Below are positions 9,022 to 18,339 of a stretch of DNA of 64,000 bases, piece after piece. The stretch covers positions 20,813-84,812 of the forward strand of contig CAJXAC010000002.1 of NCBI GenBank assembly GCA_913050035.1, in the 5' to 3' direction. Source of the DNA: an uncultured Gammaproteobacteria bacterium (lineage in GTDB: Bacteria; Pseudomonadota; Gammaproteobacteria; Pseudomonadales; Azotimanducaceae). The notes below the pieces were generated by a model, which was given only the letters and a program-made list of their open reading frames with translations, was not told the origin of the DNA and did no database searches. A program made the position numbers and the translations under genes. Positions within the stretch are counted from its first letter, which is position 1; every line of letters begins with the position of its first letter.

Positions 9022-10956
9022 CTATTTTCCGGCATTTTGCGCCAAAATCGCCTGTAGATGTGGCACAAGTTGTTGTTCGGATACCTCACCCTGAAGCCTA
9101 AGTTCTTCGATTTCGCTGCCATCTTTCCGAAAAAATACCAAACTGGGCGGCCCAAAGAGGCCATAGTGGTTGAGTAGCTCTCGGTCTATCGCATCATTAC
9201 GTGTTACATCTGCTCGCAGTAGTTCAAAGCGCCCAAGTAACGGCGCCACCGCAGCGCTGGGAAAAACTTGCTCCTCCATCACTTTGCACGAGATACACCA
9301 ATCCGCATAGAGGTCTAACAATACCGGCGTCTGGCTGCCGCGCGCGGCCTGCTGAACATCGGCAAGACTTTTCACTGCCCGCCACTGCAAAATCTGCTCA
9401 TTTTTGCCAGCTTGGGCCATATCGGAACCAAAGCCGCCAAGCGGCTTCAATGGGTCCGTGTTGCCCAAACCCGCGCCGACAACACACATCACGCCCCAAA
9501 CGAGAGCGAGGATGCCCACCACCTGAAGCCCTCCTTGCCCCTGTTGTCGCTCTGAGAAAACCAAGGCTCCGAGAAATACCCCGCACCCAATAAGTAATGC
9601 ACCCCACAATAGCAGCACCAGAGGTGCAGGCAGCAAGCGCGCCAACAGCCAGATAGCTACCGCGAGCAAGCCAACGCCGAAAGCAGCTTTCACCAAATCC
9701 ATCCAGCCACCAGCCCTTGGCAACCAATGCCCGCCAGTACCACCGACTATCATTAATGGCACCCCCATGCCGAGCGCCAAAGTAAATAACGCGCTGCCGC
9801 CTAACACTACATCGCCGGTATTCGACAAATAAATCAAAGCGCCCGCGAGCGGTGGCGTAATGCACGGCGAGACCACAAGACTAGACAAAGCACCCATGAC
9901 AAAGACCGAGCGGTGGCTACTGCCAGAGGCCACCTGAGCTTGTTGCGCCCGCGCACGATCATCCAGCCACTGCTGCACCGCCTGGGGCAACGCAAGCTCA
10001 TAGAAACCGAACATTGCGCCGGCAAGCAAGGTGAAAATCAGTGCCGATATGATTAGCACCGCTGGCGACTGCAGCTTTGCTTGCAGATTCAGCTCAGCAC
10101 CAAACAGACCCACCAATAATCCGACAGCGGCAAATGTCACAGCCATGCCCAGGACATAGGCTGCTGATAACGATAGGGCGCGCCGTTTTGCCAGATCCTT
10201 GCCCTGGCCGACAATAATGCTCGAAAGAATCGGTAGCATGGGAAACACACAGGGTGTGAAGGTCAGCCCGACACCTGCAACAAAGAACACTGCCAAGATG
10301 GTGATTAAGCTCGCATTCGCGAGGACGTCCGCTAACGCTCGATCTTCACCGATGACCTGAGTCGTGTTAGCCGATGCTGCCGACTCAGTAACCCCATAGC
10401 TGGGCAGCAGACGTCCGCCGGTATAGATAAATTGCCTTTGCTCCGGGGGATAGCAAAGCCCACGCTCAGCGCAACCTTGATACATCACCACCAACTGAGC
10501 GCCCTCGTCGAGGCGTGTTTCGGATAACGTCAGCTCGGCAAATTGATAGTAAACCTCAACATCACCAAAAAATTCGTCGAACTTTTCTTGGCCCGACGGA
10601 ATTTGCAGTTGATCTATCTTTACGCCATCAACGCGCACCGAAAATTGATGGCGGTAAAGGTAATAATCAGGAGCGACGTCCCATGTGATTCGTGCTGCTC
10701 CCGAATCTGCGAGCTCTGCGCGTATAGCGAAGGCGTCATCAACAGGCAAGAACGCTGGTTCTTGAAAAGGCTGAGCAGGTGGGCGCGTAAAGTCCTCGGC
10801 GGCGACAGAAAAAGTGGCAAGACAGGACGCTGTGAGAACAAGCAACAACGGGAAAAACCGTTGCCCCGAAACGGCGCTACTGCACCCCCTGCGCTTTGCG
10901 CCGTTGCGTGCATTCAGACTCAACAGCCCATTAACCCGCTCGCGAAAAAAAACCAT
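9022..10956 (-). CDS. dsbD: Thiol:disulfide interchange protein DsbD
   Basis: 644-aa three-part reductant conduit from cytoplasmic thioredoxin to periplasmic disulfide isomerases and cytochrome c maturation. A basic N-terminus and hydrophobic signal precede 'VAAED'. The periplasmic alpha domain has the Cys pair 'GCAERGLCYPPE'. The membrane beta domain has about eight helices with Cys in 'FTPCVFPMLP' and 'VSPCITPP'. The C-terminal thioredoxin-like domain has 'WCISCK' (CVACK in E. coli). All six redox cysteines are present. The divergent gene pair that follows includes a copper chaperone, so the surroundings fit periplasmic redox and metal handling. Confidence 0.95.
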   Translation of the reverse strand: MVFFRERVNGLLSLNARNGAKRRGCSSAVSGQRFFPLLLVLTASCLATFSVAAEDFTRPPAQPFQEPAFLPVDDAFAIRAELADSGAARITWDVAPDYYLYRHQFSVRVDGVKIDQLQIPSGQEKFDEFFGDVEVYYQFAELTLSETRLDEGAQLVVMYQGCAERGLCYPPEQRQFIYTGGRLLPSYGVTESAASANTTQVIGEDRALADVLANASLITILAVFFVAGVGLTFTPCVFPMLPILSSIIVGQGKDLAKRRALSLSAAYVLGMAVTFAAVGLLVGLFGAELNLQAKLQSPAVLIISALIFTLLAGAMFGFYELALPQAVQQWLDDRARAQQAQVASGSSHRSVFVMGALSSLVVSPCITPPLAGALIYLSNTGDVVLGGSALFTLALGMGVPLMIVGGTGGHWLPRAGGWMDLVKAAFGVGLLAVAIWLLARLLPAPLVLLLWGALLIGCGVFLGALVFSERQQGQGGLQVVGILALVWGVMCVVGAGLGNTDPLKPLGGFGSDMAQAGKNEQILQWRAVKSLADVQQAARGSQTPVLLDLYADWCISCKVMEEQVFPSAAVAPLLGRFELLRADVTRNDAIDRELLNHYGLFGPPSLVFFRKDGSEIEELRLQGEVSEQQLVPHLQAILAQNAGK

Positions 10957-11027
10957 ATGAATTACATTCCCGATTTAACCGAGCGCCGCAACAACCGCTT
11001 GCTGAATCATTCGCTCACAACACGCCC

Positions 11028-11726
11028 ATGATAAAAGTACCAAGGATTCACTACCACCAAGGATTAACGCTGTTAATTAAGACAGCGCTAACCACCATAC
11101 TTTGTTTAATGATCATGAGTTGCACAACAGCTCCCCAGGCGCCGGTGAAAAAGGTGCTTACTACAGAGCAACAAAGTCGTCTGGTGAATTTGGAATACGC
11201 TGCTTTGGACGCACTGGAACGCTTGCACTTCAGCAGGCCTTATGCCGACAGTGCGGAACAAATATTTAGCCAAATGCTGACGCTCGACCCTAACAATAAA
11301 GAGGCGCAACGCGGCATCGAACAAATTGTTGAGCATCATATTGACGTTGCCTTGAAGGCGTTAGCAGGTCGCCAACAGGCGTCCGCTGAGCGTGCATTGG
11401 CTCATGCACGCCGCCTAGATCCCCAACATCCTTCTATCGCACCAACAGAAAATCAGCTGAACTTACTTGCAAATTCGAAATTCGTCCGCATTGACCTACC
11501 TAGAGGCGACGTACGACAAGCAACAAAGGCTACTAAAGAGCAACTGCAGCGCTTGCAAGCACAGCTGGATGCAAACTTAAGGTGTCGCTTTAGCATAGCG
11601 GTCAGCAGCGACGATCAAGGAAGATTTGTCTACCAGCTGCTTAAAGAACGTCTTCAACACGCATTAACGATGAGCGCAGCTATTATAATTTCAAGCCCCA
11701 ATCGGGTGGAGGGCACATGTTTCTGA
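11028..11726 (+). CDS. Predicted TPR-like lipoprotein of unknown function
   Basis: 232 aa. A hydrophobic signal ends in a lipobox 'LMIMSC', so it should be a lipoprotein anchored by Cys32. Residues about 50-150 contain two helix-pair repeats with 'LDPNNKEAQRGI' and 'LDPQHPSI', typical ends of TPR units. The last 80 residues do not match any family I know. It is divergent from dsbD (71-bp gap) and overlaps the copper-chaperone gene by 10 bp, so it is likely cotranscribed. Function unknown; a scaffold role is only a guess from the TPRs. Confidence 0.75.
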   Translation: MIKVPRIHYHQGLTLLIKTALTTILCLMIMSCTTAPQAPVKKVLTTEQQSRLVNLEYAALDALERLHFSRPYADSAEQIFSQMLTLDPNNKEAQRGIEQIVEHHIDVALKALAGRQQASAERALAHARRLDPQHPSIAPTENQLNLLANSKFVRIDLPRGDVRQATKATKEQLQRLQAQLDANLRCRFSIAVSSDDQGRFVYQLLKERLQHALTMSAAIIISSPNRVEGTCF

Positions 11727-12178
11727 CACGATTTCGGGCCCTAATTAGCGCTACATGTATCTGCGTCTCGATGGTGGGGATGATCGGATGCACGCCGTCC
11801 ACACAAAACCCAGCAACCTACGATGTGAGCAATGCCAGCATTCGTACGCCGGTGCCTGGGCGTACGGTTACTGCAGGCTACTTTGATTTCAAGAACAACA
11901 GCGATGTAAGCGTGACGATTGTTGGTGTTAGTGGCGATGTTGCCGCAAGCATCGAAATGCATACCATCAAAAAAATCGACGATCAGATGCGTATGCGACC
12001 ACTGCCTGAGATTAGCGTTGCGCCCGGCACGGTGGTCAATTTTGCCAGCGGCGGCAATCATCTGATGTTGTTCGATGTACAACTGGGTAATAGCCCCAGT
12101 GTTCTGAAAATTGAACTGGCCAACGGTGTTATCGTCGAGGCGCCGTTCCAGCACACTCAACTGATCGACTCGGATTAA
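11717..12178 (+). CDS. PCu(A)C-type periplasmic copper chaperone, lipoprotein
   Basis: 153 aa with a lipobox 'GMIGC' near residue 25. The mature part shows the PCu(A)C Cu(I) site pattern: 'IEMHTIKKIDDQMRM' followed about 40 residues later by 'GGNHLMLFDV', i.e. the HxnM...HxM ligands of the DUF461 family. Such proteins deliver copper to the CuA centre of cytochrome oxidase. The lipid anchor is less common than a free periplasmic form. It overlaps the upstream lipoprotein gene and is followed after 11 bp by the DUF2333 gene. Confidence 0.88.
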   Translation: MFLTRFRALISATCICVSMVGMIGCTPSTQNPATYDVSNASIRTPVPGRTVTAGYFDFKNNSDVSVTIVGVSGDVAASIEMHTIKKIDDQMRMRPLPEISVAPGTVVNFASGGNHLMLFDVQLGNSPSVLKIELANGVIVEAPFQHTQLIDSD

Positions 12179-12189
12179 CGAATAACGCT

Positions 12190-13251
12190 ATGCAATGGAA
12201 ATTTTGGCAACGAGGCACGACCAATACCGATGACATCATGGACAAGCCTATTGAGCCATCCGCTACGGGGACATTGCTGCGCAGAGTGGGCGGGGTTGTA
12301 ACCGGATTAATCATTCTCACTGGCGCGATCGGCTGGTGGTGGGATAATGAACCAAGCAATTTTGATGTCCGCGCCAAGGCTCTAGAGCATGCTACCAGTG
12401 CTAATCAGCAAGTAGTCACGGGCTACATCACCACCACCGCAGTTATTGAGCTGGCAGACACGCTGCTGAGCAAGCGCGGCGGCTATCTGTCTAATGATCT
12501 GCTACCGCCTGGCGTATGGATGGACAATATTCCAGAGTGGGAATTCGGCACTCTGACCTTACTGCGCGACACTGCCCGGGTTTACCGTAATGACTTTTCG
12601 CGCTCGCAGAGTCAATCAACAGAGGACCCGGATCTGGCAGAGGCAGAAGCTAAGTTCTTTTTTGACAACAACTCATGGCTGCTGCCACAAACCGAGGATC
12701 AATACCGCGAAGGCATTGAATATTTTCAGGCATACCGAAATCGCTTAGCAAACCCGCTTGAGGCGAACGCACAGTTCTATGCCCGTGCCGACAATCTGCA
12801 ACAGTGGCTTGCAGCGGTGGAAACGCGCTTAGGCAGCCTGTCGCAGAGACTTTCTGCCAGCGTTGGCAAACGCCAGCTGAACACTGATCTCGCCGGCGAT
12901 AGCGCAGCCAGCCAGGCAACTCTGAGTCCTCAAGAGCAGGTGGTAAAAACGCCATGGCTGCAGATCGATAATGTCTTTTACGAGGCGCGTGGTTTTACCT
13001 ATGGTCTCATTCATATGTTGCACGCGGTCGACCACGATTTTGCCGACGTCCTAGACAAAAAGAACGCCCGGGTTTCGCTAAAACAAATTATTCGCGAGTT
13101 GGAACCGGCGCAAGAAACCCTCTGGAGCCCGCTGGTTCTCAACGGCGACGGCTTCGGCCCGCTGGCTAATCATTCATTGGTTATGGCATCGCATATTTCA
13201 CGCGCAAATGCCGCGATCATTGATCTAAGGACGCTGCTGACCCAGGGCTAA
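12190..13251 (+). CDS. DUF2333 family inner-membrane protein
   Basis: 353 aa with one N-terminal membrane helix ('GVVTGLIILTGAIGWWW') and a large, mostly helical extracytoplasmic part. Segments such as 'LADTLLSKRGGYLSNDLLPPG', 'WEFGTLTLLRDTARV' and 'NNSWLLPQTEDQYREG' are those I associate with DUF2333, a family known in Pseudomonas and relatives with no assigned function. It is third in the lipoprotein-PCu(A)C-DUF2333 run. Confidence 0.85.
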   Translation: MQWKFWQRGTTNTDDIMDKPIEPSATGTLLRRVGGVVTGLIILTGAIGWWWDNEPSNFDVRAKALEHATSANQQVVTGYITTTAVIELADTLLSKRGGYLSNDLLPPGVWMDNIPEWEFGTLTLLRDTARVYRNDFSRSQSQSTEDPDLAEAEAKFFFDNNSWLLPQTEDQYREGIEYFQAYRNRLANPLEANAQFYARADNLQQWLAAVETRLGSLSQRLSASVGKRQLNTDLAGDSAASQATLSPQEQVVKTPWLQIDNVFYEARGFTYGLIHMLHAVDHDFADVLDKKNARVSLKQIIRELEPAQETLWSPLVLNGDGFGPLANHSLVMASHISRANAAIIDLRTLLTQG

Positions 13252-13427
13252 AACCGCCGCTTAGTCGGATCTGCAGGCCCATATTTTCGCCGCAATGTGT
13301 CTGGTAACCAGCCGTGACGCTGGTATCATACGCGCCGCAGACTTGCAGGGGGCTGGTTCTGGTTATTCAGAGCACCACATTTCTATGTCCTCTTGCAGAC
13401 CGATACACCAATCTGTTGGGGACTTAA

Positions 13428-15458
13428 ATGACTGATCTCTTGATATGGCCGCCATTACTTGGCGTACTCGGCATGGTTGTGGCCGTGATTATTTATATGA
13501 TCGTGCGCAGCTACGACCCGGGCTCGGAGGCCCTTCAGAAAATCGCAAACGCTATTCATGAAGGCGCCATGGTTTTCATGAAGAGAGAATATACGCAGCT
13601 GGCAATTTTCGCGGCGGTACTCATGGTCGCTATTTACTTTTCGCTTGGGTCGTCTACCGCCATAGCTTTCCTCGCGGGCGCACTGTCTTCAGCCTGCGCG
13701 GGTTGGTTTGGTATGTACACTGCTACCCAGGCCAATGTCAGAACGACTAATGCGGCGCATACTGATGGGCAAGCCAGCGCGCTCTCAGTTGCCTTCTTCG
13801 GCGGCTCTATCATGGGACTCGCAGTGGCGTCACTTGGCCTTATCGGATTGGGTTCTGTCTATTATTTCTTCGGTGGAGATCCTGAAACGGCGCATCACAT
13901 CCATGGATTTGGTATGGGAGGATCTGTGGTTGCCCTATTCTCTCGAGTGGGCGGCGGCATTTACACAAAAAGCGCAGACGTTGGTGCTGATTTAGTTGGC
14001 AAACTTGAGCAGGGAATCCCTGAGGACGACCCAAGAAACCCCGGCGTGATCGCGGATAACGTAGGCGATAATGTCGGCGACGTAGCGGGGATGGGATCTG
14101 ATATCTTCGAGTCATACGTAGGCTCTATGATTGCGACTATTGCCATAGCGTCTACGCTCGCAGTGGCGTCGATATCTGCTCTGGCACCCGACATGAGTGA
14201 GGCAGACGGTAGGTCGACTCTGATGTTCTTACCGCTGGCGCTCGCTTCCACTGGTTTAATTTGTTCTATCCTTGGCATTGGTGCCGTTCGTGCGATGTCT
14301 ACCTTTGAACCAGCAAAGGCCCTTAGATTTGGCATGATTGGAACCACCATTCTTTTCATGGCAGCGGCCTATGTCCTAGTGCATATGGTTGGTTTAACCA
14401 CCAACATTTGGTACGCAGTCCTGTTTGGAGCAGCCGGTGGAATTTTAATAGGGCTAATAACCGAGTACTACACGGCGTCAACTCCTGTGGTTAACATCGC
14501 TGAATCAGGCAAAACAGGGCCTGCGACGGTTATGATCACTGGCTTATCAGTTGGCATGCAGTCGGTCGTCGGACCGCTTCTCGTTATCTGTGCAATCATC
14601 TGGGTTTCTACTGACATGGCTGGATTATATGGAGTCGGCGTTGCCGCAGTGGGACTCCTAGCCACCGTAGGTATGACCATGGCTGTGGATGCTTATGGAC
14701 CCGTAGCAGATAACGCTGGCGGTATAGCTGAAATGGGTGGCTTGGGAGAAGAAACCAGAGCCATCACTGATTCTCTTGACGAACTGGGTAATACCACAGC
14801 GGCTATGGGCAAAGGGTTTGCCATCGGTGCGGCTGCACTCGCAGCACTGGCAATCATTGCAGCGTTCGTCGAGGTACTGACCTTGGAAAGAGGCGGCGAT
14901 TTTGTCCTGCACATTGGTGATCCAAATGTTCTCATTGGCCTATTTATTGGTGGCTTGGTCCCATTCTTGATTGCCAGCATTACCATGACAGCGGTGGGCG
15001 ATGCCGCTATGGATATGATCGAAGAAATCAGAAGGCAGTTCCGCGAAATCCCCGGCCTAATGGAGGGAACCGCAGAACCAGATAACGCCAAATGTGTAGA
15101 CATCGCGACGGCCGCGGCATTGAAGCGAATGCTTTTGCCCGGAGTAATCGCCGTGGCTGTTCCACCCGTAGTCGGTTTTACGTTGGGCGCAGAGGCTCTC
15201 GGAGGAACTCTTGGGGGTGGATTGATCGGGTGCGTTCTGCTCGCTCTTACCATGGCCAACGCAGGTGGCGCTTGGGACAACGCTAAAAAATACGTAGAGA
15301 AAGGCAATCTGGGCGGCAAAGGATCTGATGTCCATGCCGCAGCAGTTGTCGGCGACACCGTAGGCGACCCCTTCAAGGATACCTCTGGCCCATCAATGAA
15401 TATTCTCATCAACGTGATGGCGATTGTTAGCTTGGTGATTGCGCCACTGTTGGCCTAG
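13428..15458 (+). CDS. hppA: K+-dependent membrane-bound pyrophosphatase (ion-pumping)
   Basis: 676 aa, about 16 transmembrane helices, homodimeric ion pump driven by PPi hydrolysis. The substrate-site motifs are intact: '[13 protein letters not shown]', '[16 protein letters not shown]', '[16 protein letters not shown]' and '[15 protein letters not shown]'. The segment '[14 protein letters not shown]' has Ala where K+-independent enzymes have Lys, so this is the K+-dependent class. The helix-6 Glu of 'DIFESYVGS' is present. Whether it moves H+ or Na+ cannot be told by eye. A ribosome site 'GGGGACTTA' precedes the ATG. The gene ends at a strong bidirectional terminator shared with pfp. Confidence 0.96.
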   Translation: MTDLLIWPPLLGVLGMVVAVIIYMIVRSYDPGSEALQKIANAIHEGAMVFMKREYTQLAIFAAVLMVAIYFSLGSSTAIAFLAGALSSACAGWFGMYTATQANVRTTNAAHTDGQASALSVAFFGGSIMGLAVASLGLIGLGSVYYFFGGDPETAHHIHGFGMGGSVVALFSRVGGGIYTKSADVGADLVGKLEQGIPEDDPRNPGVIADNVGDNVGDVAGMGSDIFESYVGSMIATIAIASTLAVASISALAPDMSEADGRSTLMFLPLALASTGLICSILGIGAVRAMSTFEPAKALRFGMIGTTILFMAAAYVLVHMVGLTTNIWYAVLFGAAGGILIGLITEYYTASTPVVNIAESGKTGPATVMITGLSVGMQSVVGPLLVICAIIWVSTDMAGLYGVGVAAVGLLATVGMTMAVDAYGPVADNAGGIAEMGGLGEETRAITDSLDELGNTTAAMGKGFAIGAAALAALAIIAAFVEVLTLERGGDFVLHIGDPNVLIGLFIGGLVPFLIASITMTAVGDAAMDMIEEIRRQFREIPGLMEGTAEPDNAKCVDIATAAALKRMLLPGVIAVAVPPVVGFTLGAEALGGTLGGGLIGCVLLALTMANAGGAWDNAKKYVEKGNLGGKGSDVHAAAVVGDTVGDPFKDTSGPSMNILINVMAIVSLVIAPLLA

Positions 15459-15472
15459 GATTTTCCAAGCTT

Positions 15473-15500
15473 AAAAAAAGGGGGCCTTGGCCCCCTTTTT
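15473..15500. terminator. Bidirectional rho-independent terminator between hppA and pfp
   Basis: The perfect stem GGGGGCC-TT-GGCCCCC is flanked by seven A on the left and five T on the right. It can therefore stop hppA (plus) and pfp (minus) transcripts from either side. It lies 15 bp after hppA and 33 bp after pfp. Confidence 0.93.
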
Positions 15501-15533
15501 ATTTGCGGTAACTGATGTAACTACGTCCTGCCG

Positions 15534-16793
15534 CTACCACTGCTTCGGCAACTTCTTGGCCACCCGCTGTTGCTTCAGCCGAACATATTCTGGCACTCCA
15601 TTTTTATACCTGGGGTAGTCTTCTCCCGCGATCAACGGTCGCAAATAACGCATCGCGCGAGCGGTTATATCAAAGCCATCTTTGCTGATGTAACTCTTCG
15701 GCATAAATCGCTCTACGTTCGCAACTTTTGACAATTTAGCTTCGCCAATTTTCCAGCGATAAGGGGAATCATTGGTACGCACAATAGTAGGCATAACCGC
15801 CGTCTTGCCTGCCACGGCCAATTTGACCGCCGCGCGACCCAAGGCATAGGCTTGCTCTACATCCGTCGCAGAAGCGATATGTCGCGCAGAGCGCTGTAAG
15901 TAGTCCGCGACCGCCCAATGATTTTTAAATCCCAGCTTAGCCGTCACCAAATTGGCTATCACAGGCGCCACACCACCCAATTGGGCATGACCAAAGGCGT
16001 CCTTAGCCGCACCGGACTCACCAACAAACTTGCCGTCGGCAAATCTCACGCCCTCGGAAACCACAACTACGCAAAAACCTTTTTCCGCCACAGTGGCTTT
16101 TACCCGGCGCAAAAATTGCTGCCGATTAAAGGGTACTTCGGGCAGCAAAATAATATGTGGCGGGTCTCCTGCTTGGTCACGCGCTAGCGCACCCGCTGCA
16201 GCGATCCAACCCGCATGTCGCCCCATCACTTCCAGCACGAATACCTTGGTCGATGTTGCACACATCGACTCAATATCTAGGGCGGCCTCCTTTGTCGATA
16301 CCGCAACATATTTGGCAACCGAGCCAAAACCAGGGCAACAGTCCGTTACCGGCAGGTCGTTGTCCACTGTCTTTGGCACCCCAATACACTGCAGCGGGTA
16401 GCCCAAGCGCGCACCGAGCTGTGACACTTTATTTGCTGTGTCCTGAGAATCGCCACCGCCGTTGTAAAAGAAGTAACGAATATTGTGCGCTTGGAATACT
16501 TCGATTAGGCGATGGTACTCACGTGGGTCCTCTGCATAAGGCTTGAGTTTATAGCGACACGAGCCAAAGGCCCCACCCGGGGTGCTACGCAGGCCCGCAA
16601 TGGCGCGTTTGCTTTCTTTAGAAGCGTCAATCAGTTCCTCATTCAACGCTCCTACAATACCATTGGCACCGACCAAGACTTTGCCAATCACATCTTTATG
16701 CTCAGCAGCGGTTTGTAATACGCCACAGGCTGTCGCATTAATAACAGCGGTAACGCCACCAGATTGGGCATAAAAGGCATTCGCCTTGACCAT
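15534..16793 (-). CDS. pfp: Pyrophosphate-dependent 6-phosphofructokinase
   Basis: 419 aa. The start is set at the ATG at 16793, which has GAAGGAGA at good spacing; the ORF-track start adds 24 unrelated residues. The PFK fold is clear: 'GGVTAVINA' and 'GANGIVG'. Phosphoryl-donor specificity follows from two positions: 'NGGGDSQDT' has Asp where ATP enzymes have Gly (GGDGS), and 'PKTVDND' has Lys instead of the Gly of PGTIDND. Both are diagnostic of PPi use. 'MGRHAGWIAA' is the sugar-phosphate site. The reaction is reversible. Placement opposite hppA links two PPi enzymes. Confidence 0.95.
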   Translation of the reverse strand: MVKANAFYAQSGGVTAVINATACGVLQTAAEHKDVIGKVLVGANGIVGALNEELIDASKESKRAIAGLRSTPGGAFGSCRYKLKPYAEDPREYHRLIEVFQAHNIRYFFYNGGGDSQDTANKVSQLGARLGYPLQCIGVPKTVDNDLPVTDCCPGFGSVAKYVAVSTKEAALDIESMCATSTKVFVLEVMGRHAGWIAAAGALARDQAGDPPHIILLPEVPFNRQQFLRRVKATVAEKGFCVVVVSEGVRFADGKFVGESGAAKDAFGHAQLGGVAPVIANLVTAKLGFKNHWAVADYLQRSARHIASATDVEQAYALGRAAVKLAVAGKTAVMPTIVRTNDSPYRWKIGEAKLSKVANVERFMPKSYISKDGFDITARAMRYLRPLIAGEDYPRYKNGVPEYVRLKQQRVAKKLPKQW

Positions 16794-16826
16794 ATTATTC
16801 TCCTTCAAGCAGCGTTGATTCGCTGA

Positions 16827-16874
16827 GGGCAGAATTGTCTGCGATTCCGTAAACTTGTGCGACAATTTCTGCCC
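16827..16874. promoter_or_regulatory. Long inverted repeat in the divergent pfp-mpl intergenic region
   Basis: Arms GGGCAGAATTGTC (16827-16839) and GACAATTTCTGCCC (16861-16874) pair over 13 bp with one bulged T, separated by 21 bases. It lies in the 98-bp gap between the two divergent start codons, 17 bp before the mpl ATG. It could be a bipartite operator or a stem-loop in the pfp leader. There is no T run, so it is not a standard terminator. Confidence 0.6.
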
Positions 16875-16891
16875 GGTTTAGGCGTATCTTC

Positions 16892-18307
16892 ATGAGCAAA
16901 CATCTCTATTTTCTCGGCATCGGCGGCACTCTCATGGGCAGCCTTGCACAGCTCGCGAAGCAAATGGGATACGAGGTCAGCGGCAGCGATGGCGCTATAT
17001 ATCCACCCATGTCAGACCAACTCGCCCAAGCCAGCATTCGCGCCTTTGAGGGCTTCGACCCGGCCCAGCTCGATCCACCACCGGACCAGATCATTATTGG
17101 CAATGCTGGTCTCCCCAGAGGTCATGCTGCTGTTGAATATATTCTTGAACGCAACCTCAGCTACACTTCCGGTGCCGAATGGTTAGGCAGTACCGTACTA
17201 CGCGATCGCTGGGTACTCGCGGTTGCTGGCACTCATGGCAAAACCACCACTGCAAGTATGCTCGCCTGGATTCTAGACCAAGCCGGTCTTAATCCTGGTT
17301 ACCTAATTGGTGGCGCTCCCAATAATTTCGAACAATCCGCTCGACTTGGCAATGGCCCCTTTTTCGTCGTTGAAGCAGACGAATACGACACCAGCTATTT
17401 TGATCGTCGTTCAAAGTTTGTGCATTACCGCCCGCGAACGTTAATCGTGAACAATCTCGAGTACGATCACGCGGACATATTCCCTGACATCGGTGCGATT
17501 CAAGCGCAGTTTCATCTGCTCCTCAGAACTGTTCCCCAGGGCGGCTTGGTGGTCGCGCCCAGTGATGATGAAAGGGTAAATGACGTGCTGCATCAGGGTT
17601 GCTGGACTCCGATTGCTAGAGTCGGCAACAAGGCACCGCGCAAGCCTGTAGATCACGATAACGGCGATTTATGGTCGGCCACCCAAAGTGCAACAGGTCC
17701 TGGAAAATTCGAGGTACTGCTGAACGATGTCAGCCAAGGCATGATCGAATGGTCTTTGAAGGGTGGCCACAACCACAGTAATGCGATTAATGCGATTGCC
17801 GCCGCGCGTCATGCCGGAGTGCCTACCGACGTATCCATAGGCGCCTTAAATAGTTTCAGCGGTGTTAAACGTCGCATGGAAATCATTTTTGAGGACACTA
17901 ATACAGTCATTTATGACGACTTTGCCCATCATCCAACTGCAATCCGTACGACTCTGCAGGGGCTTCGCGATAACGCAAGCTCAGACGAGATCATCGCCAT
18001 TATCGAGCCGCGAACCCACACCATGTCCCTTGGCACCCTGCAAGCCGATCTGACCACCTGCTGTGCTGCCGCCGACCGCGTCATCTGGTTTCGCGGCAGC
18101 AATATCAAATGGGATCTACAACAAGTCGCTGCCGACTGTGTGGTCGCAGCCAAGGTCGAGGACAATACCGACCAGCTAATCGATAATTTGTTGCAGTTGC
18201 CAAATCTCGAGGGCGGACGCAAACGCCATCTCGTGATCATGAGCAATGGTGCCTTTGACAGTATTTATAGCAAAATCGTTACGAGTTTTACGGCTCGCAG
18301 CCAGTAA
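16892..18307 (+). CDS. mpl: UDP-N-acetylmuramate:L-Ala-gamma-D-Glu-meso-DAP ligase
   Basis: 471-aa Mur-ligase family enzyme that reattaches recycled murein tripeptide to UDP-MurNAc. It has the N-terminal Rossmann 'YFLGIGGTLMGSLAQLAK' and the ATP P-loop 'GTHGKTTTASMLAWIL'. Next come 'VEADEYDTSYFDRRSKF', typical of Mpl rather than MurC, then 'NNLEYDHADIF', 'GHNHSNAINA' and 'YDDFAHHPTAI'. Length agrees with E. coli Mpl (457). It is divergent from pfp across the inverted repeat; an SDR gene follows after 32 bp. Confidence 0.95.
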   Translation: MSKHLYFLGIGGTLMGSLAQLAKQMGYEVSGSDGAIYPPMSDQLAQASIRAFEGFDPAQLDPPPDQIIIGNAGLPRGHAAVEYILERNLSYTSGAEWLGSTVLRDRWVLAVAGTHGKTTTASMLAWILDQAGLNPGYLIGGAPNNFEQSARLGNGPFFVVEADEYDTSYFDRRSKFVHYRPRTLIVNNLEYDHADIFPDIGAIQAQFHLLLRTVPQGGLVVAPSDDERVNDVLHQGCWTPIARVGNKAPRKPVDHDNGDLWSATQSATGPGKFEVLLNDVSQGMIEWSLKGGHNHSNAINAIAAARHAGVPTDVSIGALNSFSGVKRRMEIIFEDTNTVIYDDFAHHPTAIRTTLQGLRDNASSDEIIAIIEPRTHTMSLGTLQADLTTCCAAADRVIWFRGSNIKWDLQQVAADCVVAAKVEDNTDQLIDNLLQLPNLEGGRKRHLVIMSNGAFDSIYSKIVTSFTARSQ

Positions 18308-18339
18308 CGGCCATACAACACTTTAAAGGGGGTCTATTC

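Noticed and set aside
13315-13335. Short inverted repeat ACCAGC-N6-GCTGGT after the DUF2333 gene
   Set aside because: Only six pairs and no T run; not strong enough to call a terminator.
14693-15412. 239-aa minus-strand ORF opposite hppA
   Set aside because: Shadow of the hppA frame, low-complexity Ser/Pro/Thr composition, no ribosome site.
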